Part shown: positions 27,644-35,362 of the stretch, one piece after another | How positions within the stretch are numbered: position 1 is the stretch's first letter | How the letters are laid out: each line of letters starts with the position of its first letter | Origin: Halieaceae bacterium | GTDB taxonomy: Bacteria > Pseudomonadota > Gammaproteobacteria > Pseudomonadales > Halieaceae | Assembly: GCA_902520195.1 (NCBI GenBank) | Contig: CABYND010000014.1 | Coordinates: 1 to 49,123, forward strand | DNA: 49,123 bases | Direction of reading: 5' to 3' | Translations under genes and position numbers: made by a program | Notes under the pieces: model-generated | Told to the model about the DNA's origin: nothing | Seen by the model: only the letters and a program-made list of their open reading frames with translations | Database searches by the model: none

Positions 27644-29756
27644 AGCGCGCAATCCTGAAGCCGAGGTCGTCACGCCCGCGCTCTCCATAGTCCCTGAAGG
27701 TCAGTCGCAGCTCGGACAAACGACTGAGTGCCCAACTGCCGCCGCGAATGGTGTAGTTGTCGCCGCGCTGCGCGCCCAAGGGATCGATCGCAAGCTCGGC
27801 ATTGGGAGAGGGGATGGCGTAACCGTCGTGTACCCATTCGGCAACATTACCACCCATATCGTGCAGTCCGCGATGGTTCGCGGGAAAGCTGCCCACCGGC
27901 GCCGAGACCACGAATTGGTCCGTGTAGCCATTGAGAATGCGCCCGGTGACGAGTGCCGAGGTGTTGTCGGCCACGTTGGTCACGACAGCGCTCGGGGGGA
28001 AGTCATTCCCCCAGGCAAATCGTCGCAGGGCATCGCCGTCTACCCGGGCAGCAAAGGCCCACTCCGCCTCACTTGGCAAGCGGTAGCCGGTGCTACTGCG
28101 ATTGAAGCCGATAATGATGCCCTGGTTTTCTCGATAAAAAGGCGGCAGGCCCTCGAGCCGGCTCAGCCAGTTACAAAAACTGGCCGCTTGCTGCCAACTG
28201 ATGCCCGCGACCGGCTGGTGGTCGCGATCGAGGGAGTAGCTCTCGATCAGGCCCGAGTCATGGGTGGCCTCGTACTGCCGGAACTGAGCGTTGGAGGTCT
28301 CGGTGCTCGCAATGTAGAAAGCGCGCCGCAATTCAACCGGGTGCTCGACTTCGTTGGCGCGGCGTCCGGGGTCCCGGCGCGATGCGCCTATTGTGAAGGG
28401 GTTGAGTGTTTCTACTGACGGGTCGACCAGCACCAGCGTTTGGCCCAGCGGCGTGGTAATCGTTGGCGTCATCGCCGCCTTGCGCGCGGCGGCTTCGGTC
28501 AGGAGCGTCACGCTGATCCGCTGCGGCAGCCCGGGTTTCGGCAGTACTTCGGTCTCGAAGCTGGCATAGCCCTCGAGTTGCACAGCGATACGCTGCTGCA
28601 CCGCGGGGAGCGAGAGGCTTTGACTCCCCGCACCCACGCGCTGCCCGTTAATCAGTATTTCTGCTTCTGGGGGTTCGATGGCAAAACGGATCTCGCCCAA
28701 CTCGGGTTTCAGCGTGACCGCCCGACTGGCGGTTTCCCCCCGGGCCAGGGTCAGTGACAGGCTGGCGCCGAGGTAGCCCGCCTTGGAGAGACTGATGGCG
28801 TGGCGGTCGCCGGGGCTCAGGGGTAACACCAGCGGCGTCAGGCCCGCGAACGCGCCGTCCAACGTCACACCTGCACCCGGTGGCGCGCTCTCTAGCGTGA
28901 GAGTGGCGTCAGCCGGGGTCAGGGTCACCGCGCCGAGGTCTTGATTCACACCCGCCACGATATTCAAAGGCAGCATCAGGGGCATAAAGCCTGGTGCGCT
29001 GAGCGTTAGCTCGTGCTCGCCCGAGGGCACTTCCACACCGGTGGCAGTGGTCTCGGCGGGCTCACCATCGATGTTCGCTGTCACGGTGGTGGGCGTGGCA
29101 CTGAAGCTGACGTTCGCCCAATCCGGCAACAACACGATGTCCACGGTTTGGCTTTGGTTGCGGCCAACGACGTCGATTTGTCCCTGCCAGCGCTGATAGC
29201 GATCGAGCACGGCTTCCACGCGATAAACGCCCGCCTTGAGTGTGAGGTCTACCAGTGGTGCAGATCCCAGAGACAACTCATCCAGGATGATTTCGCCGCC
29301 GGCGGGTTGGGTGGCCATGGTCACGGTACCGGGAAGGGGCGCGAGGCGAATATCGAGCTGTTGGGTATCCGCATCGCTCACCGTAATGGTCTGCTCGTAG
29401 GGGTGATAACCCTCAGCCGTAATCGAGAGCATGTAGTCTCCCGGTCGCACTAAAAGCCGCTCGCCGAAGGACCAGTTGAGTCCGCTCAATGAGAAGTCGG
29501 GTTCCGCCTCGGCGTCTATATTCAGGGTGAGGGAGCGGGCGGTGAAGAGAAAAAACAGCAGCGCAGCGATCAGCACCACGACAGCGCCGAGTGTGATCTG
29601 GGTCACATTGAGTCGCTTTTTTTGCTGGGATGACGGGCTGAGCGGTTCGAAGGCGGTGGGTGCCAGCTGCTCGCTGTCTGGTGCGGCACTCGCTGGCGAG
29701 AACGCGTCAGGCTTCAGGGTGTCAGGTGCACCGATGTCAGTGTCGCGTTCGGTCAT
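27633..29756 (-). CDS. Membrane protein with five PEGA-like repeats and a SUMF1/FGE-like domain
   Basis: A 707-residue bitopic protein. A cytoplasmic N-terminus (1-50) is followed by one membrane helix (about 52-72), five consecutive PEGA-type beta repeats (about 74-415), and a C-terminal SUMF1/formylglycine-generating-enzyme-like domain (about 455-707). The latter shows TETSNAQFRQYE, PVAGISWQQAASFCNWLSRL, YRLPSEAEWAFAAR, GLHDMGGNVAEWVHDGY and TIRGGSWALSRLSELRLTFR. True FGEs have two catalytic cysteines in the RGGSWxC...C segment. Both are absent here, so it is probably a ligand-binding pseudoenzyme in the periplasm. It starts 9 bases after the preceding gene. Confidence 0.9.
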   Translation of the reverse strand: MTERDTDIGAPDTLKPDAFSPASAAPDSEQLAPTAFEPLSPSSQQKKRLNVTQITLGAVVVLIAALLFFLFTARSLTLNIDAEAEPDFSLSGLNWSFGERLLVRPGDYMLSITAEGYHPYEQTITVSDADTQQLDIRLAPLPGTVTMATQPAGGEIILDELSLGSAPLVDLTLKAGVYRVEAVLDRYQRWQGQIDVVGRNQSQTVDIVLLPDWANVSFSATPTTVTANIDGEPAETTATGVEVPSGEHELTLSAPGFMPLMLPLNIVAGVNQDLGAVTLTPADATLTLESAPPGAGVTLDGAFAGLTPLVLPLSPGDRHAISLSKAGYLGASLSLTLARGETASRAVTLKPELGEIRFAIEPPEAEILINGQRVGAGSQSLSLPAVQQRIAVQLEGYASFETEVLPKPGLPQRISVTLLTEAAARKAAMTPTITTPLGQTLVLVDPSVETLNPFTIGASRRDPGRRANEVEHPVELRRAFYIASTETSNAQFRQYEATHDSGLIESYSLDRDHQPVAGISWQQAASFCNWLSRLEGLPPFYRENQGIIIGFNRSSTGYRLPSEAEWAFAARVDGDALRRFAWGNDFPPSAVVTNVADNTSALVTGRILNGYTDQFVVSAPVGSFPANHRGLHDMGGNVAEWVHDGYAIPSPNAELAIDPLGAQRGDNYTIRGGSWALSRLSELRLTFRDYGERGRDDLGFRIARYAE

Positions 29757-29765
29757 GGCGCCCGC

Positions 29766-31292
29766 TCAAATCTTCTCGACACAGCGTACCGCGAACGTGT
29801 TCGCCTGGTCAGGCCGCACCTCGAATTTGATCCGCACATCACGGTATCCGTTGCGGATGCCCACGGCGGTGTACACGCCGGGTCGCAGCGACAGCGTTTG
29901 CTCTGCCAGCGTGCCCAACCGCCTTACGCGCAACAGTGTGATGTCGGTGAGCCCATCAGAGGTCATGGTCACCGCCACCGGGGTGCTGGCATAGGCGAGG
30001 GTATCGCGCGCCGCGGCAATTTGGGCTTGCAAACGCGGGCCAGGGTCCGCAATCGCTTCTGCCTCAGCCAGTGTTTCTTGCGCAAGTCGCATGATTCGTG
30101 CATCGATCAGGCGGTCGCGCTCTTTTGGCATGGTCTCCAGTCGGGTGTCCAGGTCAGCCCGCGGCTCAGTGCGGGCCACCCCTTCGGTGGCAAAGAGCAT
30201 GAGCGCGTCGATCTCAAGCGCCAGCTGATACAGACCCACCGCGTCTGCCCAGCGCTCCTCACGCTCGGCTTGTGTGCCTTGCTCACGTAGCCCCAGTAAG
30301 GTGTTCTGGGTGCGGGCCTGCTCCAGTTCAATCATTGCGGCACCGGGCTCCGGCGCGCCAGTTATCAGCCTCGCAGCGCTGCGGAATTGCTGCTGTGCGC
30401 TGTCGAAGGCTTTCGCCCCCATGGCGCCGTAGCCTGCGGTCATGGCGTCGGTAAATTGCTGCCGGGTCAGCGCGGTGCGCAACTCACTCAGGCGGGCGTC
30501 CGCGCGCTGGTGGGCGGGGTCCGCTCGCGTGGCATCAGTGGCCGCCGTCACTGCGGCGCCGAGGTTGCCAGAAGCTTCTCTATCGGCGGCGGTATCCAAT
30601 GCTGCGATCACTGCGGGTAGTGCGGCAAGTCGATCTTCCAGCGCAATCAGCCGGATGTCGGCGGGTGCCATTTCGGCCAGCTCGCTAAAGCGCGCCTGTG
30701 CGGCGAGCACATCACCGCTCTCAATCGCTGAGACCAGCGTGTCATGGAGCGCCTCAATCCGCCCGGGCAGGCTGGCCTCAAGCTCGAGCAGCTGGTTTAG
30801 GGCCAGTTGGTACTCGGCGGTGGCCCCGGTAAAGTCGCGCTCCCGGTAGGCGGTATCGCCCGCTGCCGCATGTCCCAAAGCCTCTCCGTAGGTGGGTTCT
30901 CCCCATTTCGCCGTGCCGCGTGCCGCCAGCGATTCCTGCAGCGTCAGCAGTGACTGCAGCACTTCCTGTGCATCGCGTCTGAGCGCGCTTTCCTGCGCTT
31001 CGGCGAAGGGACTGCGTTCATTGCCCGTGTCGTTGGCGACGCTACCAGATGCAATGATGTTGCCAGAGGGTGCGGCCTGCTCCGTATCAGTCAGGCTGTG
31101 TGCGACCTCATCAGGTGCCACCAGTTGCGGCAGGACAAAAAAAACGAAGATCAGTAATACCGCGGCAGCAGCGAGCGCGATCATCACCACTCGCGGTTGT
31201 CCCCCCTCTGACACCGAGTCAACCGATGCTGTTTTGGCTGGCGCGGGTTCGAAGGTGGTGGCGGAGAGGGGCTGCTCTTTGTGGTCGGTCAC
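29766..31292 (-). CDS. Bitopic membrane protein with helical repeats and a PEGA-like C-terminus
   Basis: A 508-residue protein. It has a cytoplasmic N-terminus (1-35), one membrane helix (about 36-54), then a long periplasmic alpha-helical region of TPR-like repeats (for example AEYQLALNQLLELE, DAVGLYQLALEIDALMLFA). The last about 70 residues form a PEGA-like beta module (VAVTMTSDGLTDITLLRV ... LRPGVYTAVGIRNGYRDV ... FAVRCVEKI). It shares topology and a short TxFEPxxP-like cytoplasmic motif with the next protein. The ATG overlaps the preceding lipoprotein stop by 4 bases. Probably a periplasmic scaffold of the cluster's machine. Confidence 0.8.
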   Translation of the reverse strand: MTDHKEQPLSATTFEPAPAKTASVDSVSEGGQPRVVMIALAAAAVLLIFVFFVLPQLVAPDEVAHSLTDTEQAAPSGNIIASGSVANDTGNERSPFAEAQESALRRDAQEVLQSLLTLQESLAARGTAKWGEPTYGEALGHAAAGDTAYRERDFTGATAEYQLALNQLLELEASLPGRIEALHDTLVSAIESGDVLAAQARFSELAEMAPADIRLIALEDRLAALPAVIAALDTAADREASGNLGAAVTAATDATRADPAHQRADARLSELRTALTRQQFTDAMTAGYGAMGAKAFDSAQQQFRSAARLITGAPEPGAAMIELEQARTQNTLLGLREQGTQAEREERWADAVGLYQLALEIDALMLFATEGVARTEPRADLDTRLETMPKERDRLIDARIMRLAQETLAEAEAIADPGPRLQAQIAAARDTLAYASTPVAVTMTSDGLTDITLLRVRRLGTLAEQTLSLRPGVYTAVGIRNGYRDVRIKFEVRPDQANTFAVRCVEKI

Positions 31293-32506
31293 GAGTCCTG
31301 CGATTCAGACGCGGCCGGCAGGCTGTCGGCGGGCGGAGCCGGGGGCTCCAGTGCGGCTAGCTCCGCGGCGTAGATATCGGCCAGCAGTTCGCGCCACTGA
31401 TCGTATTGGTCTTCCACGTTGCCCGTCAGGCGCACTGTGCGGTCCTCGAGCTCAATCACCCTCGGCGTGATTTCCGCGTCCAAGGATTGCCCCAGTTCCT
31501 CCAGTGCCAGTGAGTGGATGTTGGATTCGGCGCGCTTCTCCAGGCCGCTTTTCAACAAAGCGCCACCGCCAAGCACGCCGACGGCACCGGCGCTGCGCGT
31601 GGTGCGGCTACCCGATGACTGGGCAAGCACGCCTGCGAGAATCGCCGCGCCACCTGCGATCATCTCGCGTTGCGCCTCGGTCTCCAGCTCGCGCAGTGCG
31701 ACGGTCTCTTCATAGCTGGCCTTTCGCCACTCCTGATAGGGGGCGTACATGTCCTCGGCGAAGCCTAAGTAATGGCCCTGAAGGGTGTCGACAAAGACAT
31801 AGTGTCGCTGTCGCAGACCGCGCACGCGGTTCAGCATAGGATCATCCTCTGCCGGCAATCGGCGCAGGCTGATCTGGCCTTTGCCATCTTCCTCGAGGTA
31901 ATCGGCGAAGGCGCCATTGGCAAAATCCCGGGCGAAACGCATCTCGGCCACCTGGCGGATAGTCACGCGGTCTTCGGAGGGGAGTCGGTTAAAAATGGCC
32001 AGCATGTCGTTGGCGATCATGCGGTACACCGCGAGGAACGGATCCTGCTTGACCCGCGTGCCCTGCTCATAGGCGTAGCGGCTGGTCACGCCTTGGTAGC
32101 GCTTATCGAGCCACGGTGTGCCCTGCGCATCGCTCACTAGAATTTTCAGTTCCAGCGCTTCGCCATCTGAGCGCAGGATCGAGCCACGCACCAGCAGATC
32201 AGAAAATTGTCGATCGTCGGGCACGACCCTGACCGCGCCCCAGCCACCTTGCTCGGTGAGCACCTCAGCGAGCTCCGTTGCCATGAAGGTGGCTTCGGCT
32301 ATACGCACCTCGGGGTAGACCTGCTCCTCGTCTTCAACGGCGCTGATGCCCGGATCCAAAATGACGACCCCAACATCGAGCAACTCTGCTTCCGGCGTGA
32401 GCGTGTTGGGGGCGTCGAGTACCGGCACGGAAGTCGACTTGACGGTTTCTGACACGCAGCCGGTGAGCAGTGCCGCAAAGATGACTGAGAGCAGCGCGCG
32501 GATCAT
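31289..32506 (-). CDS. Lipoprotein with CsgG/LpoB-like features
   Basis: A 405-residue lipoprotein (lipobox LLTGC near residue 17). The folded part (about 40-190) has VGVVILDPGI, FMATELAEVLTEQGGWGAVRV, FSDLLVRGSILRSDGEALEL and YRMIANDMLAIFNRL. This is the alpha/beta pattern seen in CsgG/LpoB/TolB-N-like outer-membrane lipoproteins; I infer the likeness by eye. A Gly/Ala-rich hydrophobic segment (MIAGGAAILAGVLAQSSG ... AGAVGVLGGGALLKSGL) resembles a glycine zipper that could insert in a membrane. Starts and stops overlap both neighbours by 4 bases. Confidence 0.75.
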   Translation of the reverse strand: MIRALLSVIFAALLTGCVSETVKSTSVPVLDAPNTLTPEAELLDVGVVILDPGISAVEDEEQVYPEVRIAEATFMATELAEVLTEQGGWGAVRVVPDDRQFSDLLVRGSILRSDGEALELKILVSDAQGTPWLDKRYQGVTSRYAYEQGTRVKQDPFLAVYRMIANDMLAIFNRLPSEDRVTIRQVAEMRFARDFANGAFADYLEEDGKGQISLRRLPAEDDPMLNRVRGLRQRHYVFVDTLQGHYLGFAEDMYAPYQEWRKASYEETVALRELETEAQREMIAGGAAILAGVLAQSSGSRTTRSAGAVGVLGGGALLKSGLEKRAESNIHSLALEELGQSLDAEITPRVIELEDRTVRLTGNVEDQYDQWRELLADIYAAELAALEPPAPPADSLPAASESQDS

Positions 32507-33612
32507 GCATCAGGCTCCGCAATGCCTTTGTACTTGCGATATTCTGCCCACAGCTTTTCGCGAATAGCCGGGTCGGGCTCCCGCATCGCTGCCTCGCGAA
32601 GTTGGCGAGCCACGACATCATCGTCGTTGCCGTTGGGGATATCAGGCGGGGGTGGATACTTGGCGCCATCGGTTGGGGGCGCACCACTGCGCCCGCCAAT
32701 ACCGCCACCCAACGAGCCGCTGCCGGCGCTGGCCATTCCACCACCAAAATCGGGTTCCTCTGATTCGGTTGGATCTACCGCGCTACCCGCGGTCTGCGCA
32801 GTCTGAGCGGCGCGCTCGCGAGCCGCCTCTCGCTGGCGTTGTTCTTCGTCGTAAATGATGCCGTCGAAATCCCGGGTGCTGTCCTCAAGCTGCCGGTCGA
32901 GGATGGCGACCTGCTCGGCTGCGGTGAGCGGGCCGCCGGTACCCATGTCTGATTCCATGCCGCCACTGGCGCGGGTCCCCGGGCCTTGCTGACCTGCAGC
33001 GCTATCAGAGCCACCGGGGGATTCCGCGACCTGTCCGGTTCCGCCGGTCCCACCTGCGCCACCCTCTTCGCCATCCGGTGAGCCACCCTCTGAACCATAA
33101 TCCTCATCGAAGGTGGGTAGGGTGTCGACCATTGAAGGTAAGTCGGCGGCGCCGGCCATATCGCCAAATCCGGGGTCGCTGGAGGCGCCGTCTCCGGCCT
33201 CCGCGCCGGTGCCCGCGGCATCGCTGCCACTGCTTGTGCTCGCAGAGGATCCACCGCCCTCATTACCCGGCATGCCTCCTCTAGCGGGGCTGCTACTGCC
33301 GCCGCCAGTACTCGGGCTGCCCCCAACAGCGCTAGGGCTACCGCCGCCAGCACTGCCAGAAGAGCTGGAGCTACTGGATGTGGAGCTGCCACTCGATGAA
33401 CTCGGCGAGCTGGGCCCGCTGGCGCCCCCGGAGCTCGGTGACGATGCCCCAGAGCTTGAGGGGGACGATGGTGGGGTCGGTATGGAAGGCGTGGTCGGCG
33501 TACTGGCAGAGGGGCACCCCATCAACACCAGCAACACAGCGATAACGGCACTGGCTGCCAGGGGGCGGAGCACGTTGGTCGTGTAAAAGCGTGAGGGGAA
33601 CGTGGGGGTCAT
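32503..33612 (-). CDS. Ser/Gly-rich low-complexity lipoprotein
   Basis: A 369-residue lipoprotein (lipobox LVLMGC, about residue 33). Roughly residues 34-220 are almost entirely Ser, Gly, Pro, Ala and Thr, including unbroken Ser/Gly runs, and should be a disordered spacer. Two less repetitive parts stand out: AAEQVAILDRQLEDSTRDF with an acidic helix after it (about 225-270), and the conserved-looking end VARQLREAAMREPDPAIREK. A long flexible tether from the outer membrane ending in a small helix would suit a part that reaches across the periplasm. It shares one base with the upstream stop (TGATG). Confidence 0.75.
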   Translation of the reverse strand: MTPTFPSRFYTTNVLRPLAASAVIAVLLVLMGCPSASTPTTPSIPTPPSSPSSSGASSPSSGGASGPSSPSSSSGSSTSSSSSSSGSAGGGSPSAVGGSPSTGGGSSSPARGGMPGNEGGGSSASTSSGSDAAGTGAEAGDGASSDPGFGDMAGAADLPSMVDTLPTFDEDYGSEGGSPDGEEGGAGGTGGTGQVAESPGGSDSAAGQQGPGTRASGGMESDMGTGGPLTAAEQVAILDRQLEDSTRDFDGIIYDEEQRQREAARERAAQTAQTAGSAVDPTESEEPDFGGGMASAGSGSLGGGIGGRSGAPPTDGAKYPPPPDIPNGNDDDVVARQLREAAMREPDPAIREKLWAEYRKYKGIAEPDA

Positions 33613-35225
33613 CAGGGTTGCAAGGCGATCGCTTCTGCGTTGGCTGGGCTCAGATCAAAAGACCATATAATCATATCAGTCTCCACGGCGACGCCTTCCT
33701 CGTATTGAGGCCGGAACCGGGTGCGTCGCATTTTGCGAAGCAAGCGGTCCACGGCAGGGTCATTGTCCACTCGGGCCGCCTCGGCCTCCTCGGATGCCTC
33801 GTCGTCCTCGGTGGTCTCTGATTCTGTGACCGTGGTGACCGTAACGCGTTCCAGTATTGTGATTTTTCCCGCCTCGTTGAGCTGAAACTGCACCACCAGC
33901 GGGCCGGAGGCGTCGCGGCGGAAGGGCGGCAGTGGCCGCAATGTGTCGATATCGGGTAGCGGGGTGGCGGTCTCAAACAGCGCTGCCCGCATCACTGGGT
34001 CGTCTTCGGGTGGCTGTTCCTCCGTGACTGCCATGATCGAGGTGTGTTCATTGCCCGCTTGGGTCTCCGTTGCCGGTGAGGCGTCGGCGACCTCCTCCTC
34101 GGGCGCTTCGACTGCTCCCGCATCAGGGGAAGCCTCGTCAGTGCCAGCGTCGTTCATCGCTACCTCAGCTCCGGGTGATGCTTTTGTTCTAGCGTCTTCC
34201 GCGGGCTCGGGTGAGGCAGCGGCCTCAGGTTCCTCAGGCACCTCGGGGGACGGGGTGATGCGTCGCCAGGCTTTGTCGTAGTAATGGCGGGAATCGGACC
34301 TGCGCCCCATCCATCGCGCCCAGTCTCCCAGCCTAGACAGGTCACGGGCTTGCTCTCCGGCAGAGGAGCCGTTCACCAATTTCAGGCCAAATATAGTCGA
34401 CAGTACGGCCTCGCCTCGCCGGTAGGCGCCGCCCAGAGCAGAGGTTTGACGATAGCTGGTGCCATCAAATGGGCTGTTGCTTGCATTCTCTCGTTGCAGG
34501 TCTGCAAACCGGTACTGAAGCCGCAACATCCCCTCGAGCGGTTTCAGGAGTTCCAGCGATCGCTCGCCGTAAAGTTGCGTACTCTGGTTGTAGGCGAGCC
34601 GGTAATACTCCCAGCTTCGCGTGAGATGCTCCGGGTGGGCCTCCGGATCGCCGAGGCGTAAGTCCCAGGCCTGCTCGGCCCATTCGCCTTGGTCAATCAG
34701 TGCGGCGATGGAGGCAGGCGTGCCGGTCAACGCCTCGGATTCGACCCGCGCCAAATAACGCTGATGCTCGTCGACCTCGTCGAACCTGCCCAGTGAAATC
34801 AGACTGCGGATCTCAGCGCGCAGCAGTGGGATTTGGTCGGCAGCGTAAAGACCTGACTGGACGCGACTGACGTGCACACCACGCTTCAAGACCTTGGCGG
34901 CTTCGGCATGACGATCCAGCGCCTGCAGGTTCAGACCCAGCCCCAGCAGTTGCTCTGTGAGTCCAAGTGCGAAGGCGCCGCCATTGATCTCGATGGATTC
35001 GATGTAGCTGCGGTACACCCCCAGAGCACCGGGCTCGCTTAGGGGCGGGAGCGCGCGCTCGGCCTCCAATGGCGCCGCCATATCGATTACGATGGGCGCC
35101 GCCTCGGCGTCGGCGGGTGCGTCGCTGGGGTTCTGTGCCACGGAAACGAACGGAACCACCCCAATGAAAATCAGGGTCAGTAGCGGCAATCCTTGCCTCG
35201 CTGACAGGCGGCGCGTATGGGCCAA
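33612..35225 (-). CDS. Secreted TPR-like protein with TonB-like C-terminal domain
   Basis: First gene of the envelope cluster, 537 residues from a TTG at 35225. Although the frame is open to 35399, GGAGAGG precedes this TTG at good distance, a -10 box lies at 35257-35262, and the TTG starts a normal signal peptide (AHTRRLSARQGLPLLTLIFI...). The mature protein has an alpha-helical TPR-like part (about 70-320), an acidic Pro/Glu/Ala linker, and a C-terminal domain with PLVVQFQLNEAGKITILERV and RLLRKMRRTRFRPQYEEG. That is the TonB C-terminal fold pattern (VxFxLxxxGxI ... RFRPxYxxG). There is no membrane anchor, so it is a soluble periplasmic TonB-CTD protein. Confidence 0.8.
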   Translation of the reverse strand: MAHTRRLSARQGLPLLTLIFIGVVPFVSVAQNPSDAPADAEAAPIVIDMAAPLEAERALPPLSEPGALGVYRSYIESIEINGGAFALGLTEQLLGLGLNLQALDRHAEAAKVLKRGVHVSRVQSGLYAADQIPLLRAEIRSLISLGRFDEVDEHQRYLARVESEALTGTPASIAALIDQGEWAEQAWDLRLGDPEAHPEHLTRSWEYYRLAYNQSTQLYGERSLELLKPLEGMLRLQYRFADLQRENASNSPFDGTSYRQTSALGGAYRRGEAVLSTIFGLKLVNGSSAGEQARDLSRLGDWARWMGRRSDSRHYYDKAWRRITPSPEVPEEPEAAASPEPAEDARTKASPGAEVAMNDAGTDEASPDAGAVEAPEEEVADASPATETQAGNEHTSIMAVTEEQPPEDDPVMRAALFETATPLPDIDTLRPLPPFRRDASGPLVVQFQLNEAGKITILERVTVTTVTESETTEDDEASEEAEAARVDNDPAVDRLLRKMRRTRFRPQYEEGVAVETDMIIWSFDLSPANAEAIALQP

Positions 35226-35256
35226 GATCCCTCTCCGGCGCGGAATACGGCAACGC

Positions 35257-35262
35257 AGTATA
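35257..35262 (-). promoter_or_regulatory. Candidate -10 box of the envelope-cluster operon
   Basis: TATACT on the minus strand (five of six consensus bases) lies about 32 bases before the TTG start at 35225. The -35 region is poor (TGCTTT at 17-base spacing), so activation or an alternative sigma factor may be involved. Confidence 0.4.
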
Positions 35263-35275
35263 GATCGATGTGGCG

Positions 35276-35303
35276 AAAAAAAGCAGTTAAGGGGCCGAAG
35301 CCC
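35276..35303 (-). other. UUCG hairpin and T-run upstream of the envelope-cluster promoter
   Basis: On the minus strand GGGC-TTCG-GCCC forms a tight tetraloop hairpin. Nine bases later comes a run of seven T. It resembles a terminator, but the spacer is long and no minus-strand gene lies upstream of it. It may insulate the cluster from antisense transcription or be the remnant of a leader. Confidence 0.35.
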
Positions 35304-35362
35304 AGCTGAATGGGTCTGAACGGATACCGGACAAAGGTCGTCAACACCTAAAAAGGAGCAGT

